From: Lota lota
Taxonomy: Eukaryota; Chordata; Actinopteri; Gadiformes; Lotidae
DNA length: 64,000 nt
Assembly: GCA_026745465.1 (NCBI GenBank)
Contig: JACYXH010000175.1
Coordinates: 6,109,001 to 6,173,000 of the forward strand
Direction: 5' to 3'
The notes beneath the pieces are model-generated. The model saw nothing but the letters and a program-made list of their open reading frames with translations. It made no database searches and was not told where the DNA came from. Position numbers and translations under genes: made by a program. Positions 1-15,699 of this stretch are shown here, one piece after another (the stretch's first letter is position 1; every line of letters begins with the position of its first letter).

Positions 1-1746
1 GCAGTTCCCTTGAGAACAGACAACAGGAAAGTAACTACAGGCACGTCTATCTCTTAGAACCACATTATCTGAGCAAGGGCCATCTGCGTGACAGACTGAG
101 CAGAGATGGAAACCAGGCTTAGATGGGCACAGAAGATGGGGTTAAACACACAAGTGAGAGCGTTAGAACATTTGCAGGCAGCCATGTGACCCGTTTGAGG
201 GAGAACAAATGATACGAAAACAATTGAGAGAACATGCACACACACACACACCAAAAACTGGATGTTATGTGTACAGATGGGTCAGACAATATACTTGTGC
301 CAAGTATTCGCTGGAGTACATTGGAGTACATTTTCAAATACCTTTGCAGGTATACTACAATCCGAATGAGCACAGAAAACCACGAAGTTGCATTTTTGAG
401 AGGGTCACAGGGAAATAAAAAAAGTAAGTCAACTGACAGGAGATATTCAATACTTCCTCTATCAGTCTGGTGACAACATCATGGGAGTGATGACAACTTC
501 CTGCGAGGGAGGTCATCCCCATTTCATTCATAGTCATTGCATAATACCCACTCCAGCCCAAGCCACACCTGTAACTCCTGACAGCAACACAGCTCACACT
601 TGTCTTGTGAATGTCCCCCCCCCCCCCCCCCCCCCCCCCCCGTGGACTACGGCCTAAACATGTTTTTCAATTCCGCAGGCCAACTAATCATTAAGGTCAA
701 CGGGGCTGCCAAAGTGGCCCCAGCAGTCCCTTCTTCACGTTAGCTGCTTCCTGTCTGCTTAGCTCCTGTCACAGATGGAGGCAGGCGGGGAAAACACAGG
801 AGCTCCTCACAGCCAGCAGACGCACGCTGCTAGGCCAGGACATAAGCATGCTGCATCTAGTGCATTAGCATGGCTTCATCACACGTGCAACATTAGCATA
901 GATGGTATTTTTAGTGGGATGGGAATTGTTGAAACTCAGCTCTATCTATTGTTCAAGTTATTTATTTAGTCAAATGCACAACAAAACATGCAGTAGCAGT
1001 CATTGCTGGCAATTAAATTTAAGTTTTCCAAGCTCTCCTCGACAATGCAGGTAGTAAGAAAATACAATAAAATAAAAATAAAGTAAAAAATAACGACTGA
1101 TAATATACATAGTAAATAGTTAAAGTAGTTAAATATATGTACAGTAAATATACATAGTGCAGTATAAGTTATTTTGTGAGGTGGTCAATAAAGGATGGAA
1201 CTCATTCTGTCTATAAGGAGGGAGGAAGTGGAGGACAAGTCATGCTTACGGTATTGCCCATAAGCCTCCTGAGAAACAGAGGGGAGAGAGAGAGATGGAG
1301 ATAATCCCTGCCACAGTCTCAGAAGGACGGAAATAATGAGTTAATACCACTGTACAGTATAAGCTGGTGCTTTTCATGCGTCTGTAACACAAGAGAAGCG
1401 AGACTCTGCTTGTGCTTCCCAGCAGAAACCCAGAGTTTCACATCGGCACATGTTCCTACCCGAGGCCCAGCCTACATAAGTGTTTAACATTTTGCGGAAC
1501 CTATTTGCAACAATCATAGAGGGAAGTTCTGTGTTACTGACTGCTGCCTGTAGACATGGATGCTACTCTGTCCCGATGTGACCATTTTCCTCTCTAGATG
1601 CCCAAAAGAGGGCTTCAAGAGAGTCAATGAGGTGTCCTATCATTTTTCTCACTGAGAAAACAATTCCGGGTTTCTCACACCAAACAGAATAAGGATGACC
1701 AAATAAAGTATGGCTTTTTAAGAGTTAAAAATATATATAATCATAC
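1..1746 (-). other. WNK intron 1 (partial)
   Basis: This is the start of the intron after the WNK first coding exon; the donor is at 1741-1746. I see no sequence resembling the next WNK exon, so the intron extends beyond the window. It holds a pure C run (615-641) and A/T-rich unique sequence. Confidence 0.7.
615..641. repeat. poly-C tract, 27 bp
   Basis: An uninterrupted C run inside the WNK intron. Such tracts are prone to length error in assemblies. Confidence 0.95.
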
Positions 1747-2385
1747 CTGTAGCTCACACCAGGCAACTTCCACCCAGGTCTCCGTGTCCAGGCCTTTGTA
1801 GACTGTCTTGAAGGACCCTCTGCCCAGCTCAATGTCAAATTTGAGGAATCTTCCCCCGGGTGAGGTGGAAACCGCCTTCATCTCAGCCTCTTCCTCGTTT
1901 TCCTCGCTGGATGCCTTGACCGCCACTTTCACCCCATCGCTGCATGTGACGTTCAGGGCATCTGGGCACTTCTCCTTGTCCTCATCTGCACTGACGCTCT
2001 CAGTTGCGCTGTTGTCTTTTAGTCCACATTGACTCTCAGTGCTAGAACCTTCCTGAACTTCGGCCCTAGGTCCTCTAGTTCGGTCTACTATCGTGCGCAG
2101 GTTTATGTTAAGGAGCTTGCTCTTATTGTCACATTCAGGAGCTTCAAAGGCCTGCTCATCTGAGTCAGAGAACCATAGACTTCTCCTGATGAATCTCTGA
2201 TGCACGATCCTCTGATAATTGGAGGAAGGGTATGCACTAGGATCACTGCCCCCTCTCACTAGTGTGGACGAGTCCATATTATTGACATTGCCTTCGCTGA
2301 TGCCCTCATACATATTTATGTTGAGCTCGGATGGATAATTTAGTCCTTGTGGGGGTTCCGTATTTGACTCTTCCCCGGGATCCAT
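1747..2385 (-). CDS. wnk2: WNK kinase, first coding exon (probably WNK2)
   Basis: This exon encodes the first 213 residues of a WNK serine/threonine kinase, the family that phosphorylates SPAK/OSR1 and so controls cation-chloride cotransporters. Residues 1-160 are low-complexity and acidic, with an RFIRRS segment at 64-69 like the RFxV-type docking motif near WNK N-termini. The kinase domain starts near residue 180. The glycine loop GRGSFKTV carries the WNK-specific catalytic lysine (K193), and the usual beta3 lysine is replaced by C210 in VAWCELQ, the 'with no lysine' signature. The ATG at 2385 is the first in frame. The exon ends at a CAG|GTATGA donor in phase 0, so the gene continues left of the window. 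The kinase start fits WNK1, WNK2 or WNK3 about equally; WNK2 is chosen from the fgd3-susd3-card19 neighbours. Family certain, paralogue fairly likely. Confidence 0.93.
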
Positions 2386-3500
2386 TTTAAAAACTATAAG
2401 TAACGTATCCGGGCGGAATTTGCCATAGGTATACTTCCCACCACAATTTGGGACTGAATACCTGCAGCGCCCACTCGGTGACGCAGTTTGTCAGCAAAGG
2501 CCCGTTTCGCAGGGACGGATGACATAGACAGCGTGTTCAGCCAAACTGAAGAACTGCAAAAGAATGCAGCACATAAAAAAAAATATGAGTAAAAAATATT
2601 GCACAGCACTATTCAATATGCCGGCCTAATTCATGCATTATGGACATGTGGGGTGGAACGGTATGGGCCCATGCAGGGGCAGGGTTCACGTTGATTGTCA
2701 TAAATAGGTTACAGTTTAAGTAACGGGTTAGAATGACCAATCAATCAAATGACCACACTATTTGTGGAGCAGCGCCATTGGTAGGCAGGCTATGCTCGAA
2801 CGACGAAAGACCACACTCGGAACGTAAATTACTCAATGAAAATAGGTCAATATCAGCGGTCGAGTCACGTGAGTCGTATTCGTTTGATTCAATTTAAAAC
2901 ATTTACACTGAGTTATAAATCAGAGAGTTGAGTGATAACGCAATGAAAGCCACTTACCCAGTCATACGAGATGAGAATGGGGCAAAGTGGATCAAACTAA
3001 CGACAGCAGCACGCCACAAGCTGACGTTAGCGGATAGTCCACGACAAAAGGTGCTATCTGCATATCCTCATATGTACAGACAAACCACTAAGCATGACAT
3101 ACAACTTTAGGCTCAATTCGTCCTCGATTTATAAACAATCCGGTGTCGAAAACGTCTACGAATTTGGGATAGAAAACCTTACATCCATTTCTCCAAGAGG
3201 GATAAATATCTTACGACGACGCCGAGCCCCTCCGGTATCTCTCCGTGGTTGCTGTGTTAAGCGTGCTATCTGCAGCCGCACGTTTACCGATCTCCGCCTA
3301 TTTTCACAGATGTAACTATTTTCTCGCCCCAAAGTCTTTGCATCAATTCCACGGCCGTGCTCGTTTTATACGTCCACCGCACCAATGTCAGTGTGCTTGC
3401 TAAGAGAAGTAATGTGTGCTTCCCATTCCATTCACTTTGTTCCACGCCCCTGGTAACTGCCGAAGGACCGTCCAATCAAAAAGCAGCTGTGGTGATGTCT
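2386..3500 (-). promoter_or_regulatory. WNK 5' UTR and probable promoter region
   Basis: This is the sequence directly upstream of the WNK ATG. CpG dinucleotides are more frequent from about 2760 to 3480 than in neighbouring A/T-rich DNA, as at a vertebrate promoter. No TATA box or start site could be fixed. Two short plus-strand open frames here (2928-3110 and 3094-3315) resemble no protein I know. Position is the main argument. Confidence 0.4.
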
Positions 3501-4006
3501 CCAGCGTGGCTTTAGGGATGTGAAACCTCAACTCGCGATGGGAAACAATGATAGTGAAAAAATGATATTACGCTAAAAAAACTAAACAATAAAGGAGTGT
3601 AGGCCATAGTGTGTGCTATCATTTAGGCGATGAAGAAGACAGAGAGCGGCCAAATGGCACATGACGCGCCTTCGTTTTTAGTTGGTTACGCCCATCTGCA
3701 TTCCCTGTCATCCGTCTTCACAGCTGGGATTATTACCGCAGCCAATGCCACGACAAGACTTCTCCCTGTCTAATGAAACCTAGTAGTTATCACCAGAATG
3801 TCTTTATGGTCCAAACAAAACCATATTACGATGAGGAATAACAAAATACAATTTAAACATAAATGCATTTAGATAGATATATTGGTATAATAGATATATT
3901 GAAATGTATAGGCCTAATGAAACCATGCCTTCTTGGGATTTAGTCTGGTGACATTCTGTTTGGCACTAAAGTGATCTCATGAATAATTAATGCTGCCTCA
4001 GTTTCC

Positions 4007-4008
<2 letters not shown>

Positions 4009-4089
<81 letters not shown>
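4009..4089. repeat. (AC)n microsatellite, about 80 bp
   Basis: Pure AC dinucleotide run in the card19-wnk2 intergenic region. Confidence 0.97.
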
Positions 4090-4092
<3 letters not shown>

Positions 4093-4203
4093 AAGTCAAA
4101 ATGCAGTGTTGTCATAGCAGATTTATCCATCTTATAATTTAACAGGATCTATAAGAGCTGTGCTCTATTATACGTTGTGGTGCAAGAAAAAATAAGAATT
4201 GAC

Positions 4204-4239
4204 TGTGTGTGTGTGTGGGGGGGGGGGGGGGGGGGGGGG
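4204..4239. repeat. (GT)n followed by poly-G
   Basis: A short GT run passes directly into about 23 consecutive G bases. The same GT-to-poly-G structure recurs at 50380-50417 and 56438-56494. Confidence 0.95.
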
Positions 4240-5055
4240 TTGACACGATAACTGACAGGCAATAATTCCCTGTGGCGATCAGAGCTGAGCCGTAACATGC
4301 AAAATGTCATTATGCTCAATAAAACAAGCAAATGGTGTCATTTTACAATCTCTCTCTCACTCTCTGTCTCTCTCTCTTTCTCTCTCTCAATAAGACAATG
4401 ACATTGGAAACAATCCGTGAATCCTCTCTGTATCTCTGTAGATGATGTGTATCAATCTTCACAATCATTTTTATTTTATTTGGTCATATTTAACAGTGAT
4501 GTATAAACATCTCACTGTATAAAGTACAGTGAGAGGATAAGGTGAGTAAGGAGCTAACATTTTATTTTGTAATGCAAGCAGAGTACTACATACATGTTTC
4601 CGTGAAACTATTAATCTGAAATATATTTAAATTGATTGATTTAAATTAGCATAGAATGTGAAGAAAATGGCATTTCAATCAGGGATAAAGCTGTATTAAA
4701 AAAACATTTAGCTAATTGATTAGAGAGGCAAAGTTGCTATATCGTACAAAAAAGGAAACACTATTTTCAGACATACTCAGGACAGGCATGCGTGGAACGG
4801 GTTATACTATCAGGTATTTCATCTATGTACAACTTTCAAGTAGAACATGATGATGTAACATCAATGATTTCTATAACTCTTAAAACAACAATAGCCGTTC
4901 TTTTTGAAGGGTGTCAATCAGGTGCTGAAGATATATGGCTCTTGAAAATCCTAAATGTTCACAATAATAATCAACAGACTATGTTTTGGTTGGTATCTGT
5001 TTAATTGTCCAGCTCCATTGGGGCCTACACTGCTTGCTCTGTATTGCATTTCCTG

Positions 5056-5172
5056 TTCCCAAGAAGAAAACCATGACGGTACCTAATGACTTCAGACCTG
5101 TGGATTTAACAGCTGTTAGGTGCGGTACGTTGTCACGGTCTGGTCCATTCACACAGAACCTACAGAGATGAT
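5056..5172 (+). mobile_element. LINE reverse-transcriptase remnant
   Basis: The plus strand translates to FPVPKKKTMTVPNDFRPVDL followed by TAV. This resembles the conserved reverse-transcriptase motif of fish non-LTR retrotransposons (VPKK...NDFRPVALT). The frame closes soon after at a stop and no other RT motif is visible, so this is a short dead fragment. The exact LINE clade cannot be told from so little. Confidence 0.7.
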
Positions 5173-6326
5173 CGGGTTCACTTTGCTTACCAGCAGAATA
5201 TCAGAGTAGCTGTCTGTACTCCGACCCGCTTGGTTGGTTCTCAACTGAAAGCTTTGAAGTCATTAGTCCATTTGTTTATATTGATTTTTCATTTTAACAC
5301 AATTCAACCCTATTTAATAGCCAAGACACATGCACATGGACCCATCATATCATCTGCAACATGTTATTTCTTAAACATAGACCATAGGTGTGTTTGGTAT
5401 GAAGGAGAAGGTGAAAAAACATCACGGTCAGATCTACTGGATCACCAGGTTCAGTGTTTTCACCAATATCACACACCCAGCACTAATGACTGTAGCAGCT
5501 TCCTCAAAGCAATCTTCATTAAGTATTCAGAGGACACAGTCATAAGACAAACGTCAGCACACTGTTAACCAGTTGGAGCAGTGATGTGAAGCCAATAATA
5601 GCCTATAATGAAGCAAAACTGCCATTGACTTTCTTTACTTCATTATATTGTATTCTATTCATTCTATTGTGTTTTATTCATTCTATTCTATAGCTGGAGT
5701 CCCAGTGTGTGATATAATGTTGCAGTCCGGCATGCTGAGCGCGAGAGCCATGTTTGCTTTGCAGCACACGAGGCCGTAAACTAAAAGCCCTACAGAGAAT
5801 CATGGAAATTAGATTTACAGTTGGTTCGATCCTCACCTGGAAGAGGGCCAAGGTTTGCGGTGAGTGAGAGAAGGAGGCTGCTGATAGGACGTGATGGATG
5901 GAAGCCCAAGAGTGCTGATGGATAAAACAAAGGGGTAAAAAATGAAATGAACAAACGGCGAAAATAAACTTTAAGTGACAGATTTATTAGCTCCTGTATC
6001 ATTTTTCCAGACTAAAAATTAACACAAACGTTTTGTTCGTTTTTCTTGCATTGTCTGGAAAGTAAGCAGCTAAATGCTGTGGGATGCAGAATATTGACCC
6101 CCGTTTCTCACTATACTCAGCACGCAATGCACAGGAAACAAACTGACAAATTACTGTGACATAATTAATGCGGAAAAAAGTACCACACTAGGTAGGAAAT
6201 GTGTGTCTTATAAGCAAATATAGAAGAAGAGAGTGTGCTTAGCATGGGGTTGTAAATCAACAGAGGTGGGCTAAAGACCAATAAGTGGCTCCAGGCTAGC
6301 CTTCAAGGAAGCTATTTATGACCAAA

Positions 6327-6340
6327 CCCCCCCCCCCCCC
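6327..6340. repeat. poly-C tract
   Basis: Run of 14 C bases in intergenic sequence. Confidence 0.9.
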
Positions 6341-6547
6341 AAACTACCGGAGCGGCAGTGAATGACAGTACATTAATTCACTCCTGTGTGAGAGGTTAGA
6401 CGCTATACTAGGGTGGCCAGCAGCACAGAATGGTAACAAGGAAACTTGCTTGAGTGGAGTTACTCCAAAACGCCACGTGGGATGAATCTACTGTTTCAAT
6501 TATGGCTAAAACCATCACAGCTGCTTCTGGGCACTGCTATTTACTTT

Positions 6548-6775
6548 GGTTAGCAATCCATCCATCCATTTTCTTTACTCGATTATCCCCGGTCAGAGTC
6601 GGAGGACGGCAGGGGAACTATCCCAGCCGACTACGGGCATAACTCTACACACAATGTGGTGTTCCTAGTGTGTGTCTGGCCTGCATGTGTATGTGTGTGG
6701 AGAGTAGAGGAAACCTGAGCACCCAGAGGTCTCTGGAGTGGCACAGAGCTTTCCACTGCACTACCTGCCCTTGGT
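6548..6775 (+). mobile_element. decayed teleost interspersed repeat (ATCCATCCATTTTCT type)
   Basis: It begins with CAATCCATCCATCCATTTTC and TTTACTCGATTATCCCCGGT, close to a motif widespread in fish genomes. It ends with GAGGAAACCTGAGCACCCAG and then TTTCCACTGCACTACCTGCC, which resemble the 3' part of the same repeat. The middle is shortened. It is non-coding and clearly old. Confidence 0.65.
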
Positions 6776-9700
6776 AACTTTCCGTAGTATCTGTTACAAA
6801 CTCCACGAATGAGGCCTGTAACAGCAAATATCAAAAGACCTAAAACCATCACCTATGTGGATGACGTTCTTTCCCCCTTTCACTAGCCCCACCCAAGGAA
6901 TACTTAACAGTTTTTACTTTCAATGTGTCCCGCGGGTCTGTTTTAGACACGGAATCCACTTTGAATTATTCATCACAGAAGTACCCATTGAAAGCTCGGA
7001 CCAGTGGAGAGCAATTGACTTCATGAGGACCTTTGGTTTTAGGTTGTTCAGAACAACAATGGATTTGTGGTGGATGGGTGATTGATGAGCCTGCTGCATA
7101 TTGTGTACACTGGATGAAAATAAATAAATAAACAATGCAAGTATGCTAATTGGAAACTTTCTATGCTTATCATAATTAAGTGTTTTTCAAATGAAGGGGC
7201 AGATTCGATCGGATCCTGTCATTTATGCTCTTAAATGTGTGGTTTGTTTTGTTAGACTCAGCAAAGAATAACTTGCTCTATTGTTGACAGTATTGAATCA
7301 TTCTCTTTAGAATAAAAACAACACAATTGAATGGATGAAACTTAGCCTTGATTAGCCTGCAGTCGTGATGTTGTATTTTCAATATTAGAAAAATGATAGG
7401 CTAAATGGAGAACAAGAAAATACAATTGGAGGACATTGGAACAACATTTGTGTAGATCGACTGTGCCTATTTCCCGACCACATTATCCTTATTATCCATT
7501 ATCCTACCACATTGTGTTGTCAAGGGGATAAAGGAGTCTCTGAAAAGCCTGCTTCAGGGTTTTAAAGCAAGGATGGGTGACCCTGACAAAAGGTGACAGT
7601 GTAACGTTTGGGTCACACAGTGTCTGTCCCTGGATACGTACGACACGGTGACGTATGGTGTAGCTTTTTCATGAAGCGTGGAGAAACATGCTGTAAAGAG
7701 GGTTTTACTTCTTGTTTGGGGGCCAGAAGACCATGTTTAACTATTGTCTGTTGACTGATGCTGAATGTTCTACTGATTGTTTGGAAAGTTGGGTAGAATC
7801 CAAATAATTTATATTTACTTTATATTAAGTATTTCTCCAAAGGCATTGGCATCACGCCTATAACCGTAACATTGAAATGAGCAAGGGCATTAAAGACAGG
7901 ATCATGCAAGCAGTTATCTCATAGGAATGATAATATAGCTAATAGTATTACTGCTGTGGCGTACTATCATACTCCACCTCCCCATTTAGCTTCTCTCATG
8001 CTGCATAGAGTAGGACCATGGCAGTTGATGCATTTCCAAAGGGCATGATTATTCAGCTGTGCCTGGTAGAAAATTAGAGGATGCTGCTTGTTTCTCTCGC
8101 TAAAGACAGGACATCTCTGCTGTGTTTCCGCCCAGCACTCCTCCTCCCATTCTCTTGGATTGAAGTGAAGATAGTCCCCAGACAATCTGTGGTCAATTTG
8201 AAAAGGCTGCATCTTGCTGCTTTTTAAATTGTGTGTGAGACTTTTGGCATGTGATGCTCCTGGTCCGTAGTGTATTCATGAGTTAAAATCTCCCTCACCC
8301 TCAGTGACCTTAGAACTCATGACTGAATGGTAAATAATTGTATTGTTTTTAGTTACTTTTTACCAAATCCAAATATGATATATTGTGTTAGTTATTTCCT
8401 GGCCACAACACAAAGTTTTTGTTTTGTATATTACGATCTCAATAGGTCAGAAGGACTTTGAATTAGCTGAGAAGCTCAAAATAAATCTTTACAGAGTATC
8501 GAAACAGAAATGTGATTTGAATCACTGCGCAGTATAAAAGCCTTACATAACAATACGGTGTCAGATTTCTGTTAAATGGGACTGGGTCTTCAAAGGTCAG
8601 TCTATGTAAGGCTGTTAATTAAGCCAGCATGATAACCTTATCGTCATTATTACAAGAGAACTGCTGGCCTGACTCATCCTGTCTATTGAAAATCAAAACA
8701 GAGTAAACAATGCAGAGACCTCCCATGTGTTTTGCATCACCCAAACACTGAGCTAGCTCGTTTCGCCCATTAGTTGTACCTACGGAGTAGTAGCTAGCAA
8801 TGGCATATGGACTACATTTCCCACCATCAGCTTTGTAATTCATTTTCTACGCCTGCTGCTCATTGGTTGGGGTCAACCTCTTCATGGTTACAGAAAAATA
8901 ATTGCACACATGCACCTGCTCTTTTTACATTTATTTGGCCTTTTCTGTTGCCTGACATGTATCTGACAAGACCACTGTCTGTCCACCTTCCTCTGCCCTT
9001 TAGTCTCTTCCTCCTCTTCATCCTATATTCCTCGGTGGATCTTGCTCCTTGGTACACCATCACTGTCAAGTCCACCATCTCCTGACAAATGACCAATTAT
9101 CTACTGGTCCTTATAGCTGTAACCTAGCAACCTGACTTCCACCATGTCAGAGTTCAGTGGGTTGTGGTGCTTCCGTCAGCACTGGTGGGGAAGTGAAGAT
9201 GTTCTGTGTTTGTGTGAGCATCATCATGTTCATGCGTATATCCCACAGTGTGAAAGGGGTCAAAACTTACAGAAGCATTTCCGGGAAGTCTGCTTTTGAC
9301 AGACAGGTTTAAATGTACATGTCAGCAGAAATCAATTGATGCAGTAAGGTTAATGCAAGTCAGAAGGCAATTCATTTTCCTCTGGCAGCCACTAGATCTA
9401 TAAACTTGTTGATAGGTCACTGTGTAAAACGTTACTCAATTCAGGCCTTTAACTTGAGTAAATCGATTAATCTAATCGCATCCTCTGTATAACGTAACTG
9501 TAGCACGCCCGATTATGCACAAGAATAGTCACTGTCATATTTTAAGGTATTTGCAAAAAATCTCCACAAACTAATTTGTGTCAACAATTCCTACAGGTAT
9601 AAGATCATTCATTGGACTCATGCACCGGACTATGGATTGCGTTAAATGTGTTGTATTTTCTCAGATGGACTGTGTTAGGAGAATTTTCCGTTACACTGAT

Positions 9701-10678
9701 GGACTTTGTAATGGGAGCGTTTGTATGTTTCACTGCATCGCTCATGAATTCAGCCTTGTGGCAATAAAAAGCTACAGTATTTTATGTGATTGTTTATTCC
9801 TATTCTAAATTGAATCCTAAATAAAGCGATGACAAGCATCCATATCCACCAAGTGATTATTTCTCACTTGCACCCCACAACCCCACCTCCCCCGCCTCTC
9901 TCGAGAGGCAGCACACCTCTTCCTCATCCTTATCACACCGTATTGCATACCTCCTCTGTCATTCCCTATCCTCCACTAGTGTGTCATCCATGCAATCTTC
10001 AACCCCCCCCCCCCCACCTCCTCCTGTTGCTGGTACGGAGTCTCTGGTGTATTAGAGCCAGCGGTGCGTGCTGTGAATGGCCTACATACCAGCCTGCGAC
10101 CCCCCTCTCGGACGCTGTGTGACCCAGGTGTACAGGCAGGGGTCCTCACACCGTTAAACTTTTGATAATCTTCGCTACGAATCCGAGCACATGCATGCGA
10201 GGAAACGCATGCATGCATGCTTGCATGCACACGAGTGCAAGCATGTGCTCACAGAAGCACACACACACATGCACAAATACAAATTGTGTTTATTTTAATA
10301 GCAATACGCCACAGGGCTGTTGTGTTATACTGCCACAAACTTCTGTTTTGTTCTGTGTTGTAAAAACTAACAGTAACGTAAAGGTCAGTGATGTGGTATA
10401 TATGTCATGTACATTTTAAACACTGTTTTTTCTTTACAGAATGAGATATTTCAAAGAGAAACTAATAATTTGTGTTTGCCCAGGAACTCTGTTTTCTCTG
10501 AATATTTTCACACCCTTGTTAGCATTTTTATTTGCCTATTTGTGGTTCAGCTGAGGACAAGTTAAGCTCTCTTGGCACGGAGAAGTACTTGATTTGGCAG
10601 TAAAATCAGTATGCAGTGATGGTCTGGCTGACTTTACAGACCAGTGAAGCTCTGATGGATCACCTTAATTAGACTTTC

Positions 10679-10682
<4 letters not shown>

Positions 10683-10727
<45 letters not shown>

Positions 10728-10741
10728 GTGTGTGTGTGTGT
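10683..10741. repeat. (GT)n microsatellite
   Basis: GT dinucleotide run with one GC interruption, in intergenic DNA. Confidence 0.95.
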
Positions 10742-11297
10742 CATCGGCCATTCTGGTTTTGTCTAAGGTGTGATGGGACCTGAAGGACAAGCCATCCCTC
10801 CAAGATGATTGAGGCGGGGGGGTTTTCATAGCAGTAGCCAATGTTTTGGTTACAGCTGTTAGAGTTCAGAGGCCCAAACTATAGCAACCAAGCTATAACA
10901 AGAGCTTGTTTTTTTGGCCGAATATCAACTCGGGACTTTCCATGTTTGCAGCAACCCAATGATCAATTTCCGTCCCTATTCAGTTCTCTCAGTATTCTCT
11001 CGCTCCCTCAATATTGTTTCTTGTATTCTCTGTATTTCCCTGACTCTATAGACTATCCTGTGGTCAACAACAAGTTGTGTTAATTGTCCTCCTGCCTAAT
11101 GACCTTAGCAAAATGATCTCTGTATTGCGTGACACACCAACACACTGACCTCTCTCCCAGTAACTACACTGGAGAACAACCGATGCCCAGTCCCGAATGC
11201 CGTGCATTTACCAGAATGCCCTTGTCCCTCAAAGCACTGCAGGAATGGGGAGAATGGTGGAGAGAGACAGAGAAAGACAGAGAGGGTGGTGGGGGAA

Positions 11298-11317
11298 GGG
11301 GGGGGGGGGGGGGGGGG
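11298..11317. repeat. poly-G tract
   Basis: About 20 consecutive G bases after a GA/G-rich stretch. It makes an artificial glycine run in translations of the region. Confidence 0.9.
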
Positions 11318-12954
11318 TCTGGTCCAAGAACAACAGGTCATTTGTTCCTAGTGGACAAACAGGAACGGTGATAATAGCCAGGCACGCACGTGAGCTCGCT
11401 GTCTGTCTCTGGCTCTGCCCCCGAGTTACCCCCCAGGACTGGCCAGACAGAAGGACACACACACGAGCTGACACCTCACACACCCATCACACACACACAC
11501 ACACACCCTGCATACACACACGACTGGAGGTTAAATATTTAATGATATTCGCCAAGCTAAAAAGCAAGACGTCATCAGTCCTCTCCAGACAGCTTGATCC
11601 CTGAGGTCTGACAGGTCTGCGGGGCGCGTGTATGCAGGGACGGGCGTGCCGCTCCGCTGCCTGACTCAAACTGCCTGACCCACTTCTACAGGTTTACCTG
11701 ACCAGCATATCTCTTCACAGCCACAAACCTCAAGCCCCCGAACATTCAATTACACAAGCATTCAGTCGTGTGTGTGTGTCTCTCACCAATGAAAAGAACA
11801 ACCGTGCATGCGTGCGTGACTCTGCCCCAGCGGTGGGTGAGTCAGGGAGGCAGCAAAGTACACATCCAAACACAACTGCTTGTTAAAACGGACGCCTTAA
11901 TTAGACAGTGTTTCAGCACTGTCACTGGAACCTCAATAATTAGTGTCACCCTCTCTCTTTTATACACTTCAATTGTTAAACACAATGTGAATAAGGGCAG
12001 CAAGGACAAATATTCTTCCAAATTCACTTAAATCAATGTAGGTGAATTTGGTAGAATACATGTCCTAAATTCATATTATTCAAACACATTTTTACAAAGG
12101 ACCAAAAAAATATCCTAATGTCATACTTCTATCCTCTTCCTCCCCCACAGATACCTCTAGTAACCGTGGAAACAGCAAGACGGGCCAAGCTCTTGATTGA
12201 TGATACATGCAGATAACACATCTCTATCACAGCATCTCCTTCTACTCCCAGACACTACTGAGGATGGGATTGTTATATCAAATACATTGTTATCTTCAAA
12301 GAAGTTTCAGATGTTTGAAAGTAGGACAAAGAATAATGTTCTCCTTTTCATGGAGGAGGTGTGAGTTGTCACACAGACACCTCCATACCCGGCCTCCAAC
12401 CCCTGCAGAAAGACTCTTGTAGCCTCTACATAGTGGACCCCCACTTAGAGAACACAGCACAAGAAAAGGATCGAAACTCAGCATCTTCCCTGAGACAAAT
12501 GTGCAACTAATGCAATACTGCAAGAACTCAAATTGGCTGTGAGTAAATCTGAAAAAGGGAAGCCTTCCTTTTAAGTTATTTCTGATCCTAGAGGCTGAAA
12601 GAACCTTCGTTCATTTGCCATGCGAGTATGCTTATGCAAGGTTTCCACTTTTAATGAATGTGGATATGCTTAGATAAGGCTTAGCCAAGCAGAAACCTGA
12701 TAATATTTTCCTTAACCTCTCCTACCAAAGATGCAAATTCAAATGAAGTAACATTGCCATCTAGTGAATATATCCTTGTAAATTAACCGCTAACGGCAGA
12801 ACGTAACAACTAACCATTTGCTCTTTCAGCAGACTAAACAGGGCTAGAACACCACATGAACAGACTGGGTAGTTATTAATCCACTGCACCAGGAGACAGT
12901 GGTTATATTATTAATGGATGTTATAAACAAACTGGACAATCCAAGATGTTACCA

Positions 12955-12960
12955 TTTATT
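12955..12960 (-). promoter_or_regulatory. candidate card19 polyadenylation signal
   Basis: AATAAA on the minus strand about 145 bases after the proposed card19 stop codon. The spacing is reasonable for a short 3' UTR. Confidence 0.45.
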
Positions 12961-13104
12961 TTTGGTAGCAGCAAACTAAAAATATAATCAAAGATTTTGT
13001 TTTGTACAACTTCTTTTATGGACACCTCTATGCATGTCTATGACACAGAATTCTACTTTTCCACTAATCTGAATATGTACTAAAAATACCTGAGCCTATT
13101 TTGG

Positions 13105-15699
<2,595 letters not shown>

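Larger units (their letters stand above)
3500..13104. other. intergenic region between card19 and wnk2
   Basis: About 9.6 kb with no recognisable gene on either strand. In human the equivalent gap holds NINJ1 on the opposite strand. I looked for the conserved ninjurin segments (HYASKK, LMANASQLK, the two hydrophobic helices) and saw none. The region contains microsatellites, a decayed LINE reverse-transcriptase fragment and a decayed teleost-type repeat, listed separately. The remainder is A/T-rich unique sequence. Confidence 0.6.

Noticed and set aside
2928..3315. Two plus-strand frames (60 and 73 codons) upstream of the WNK exon
   Set aside because: They match no known protein, overlap in different frames and lie in probable promoter sequence.
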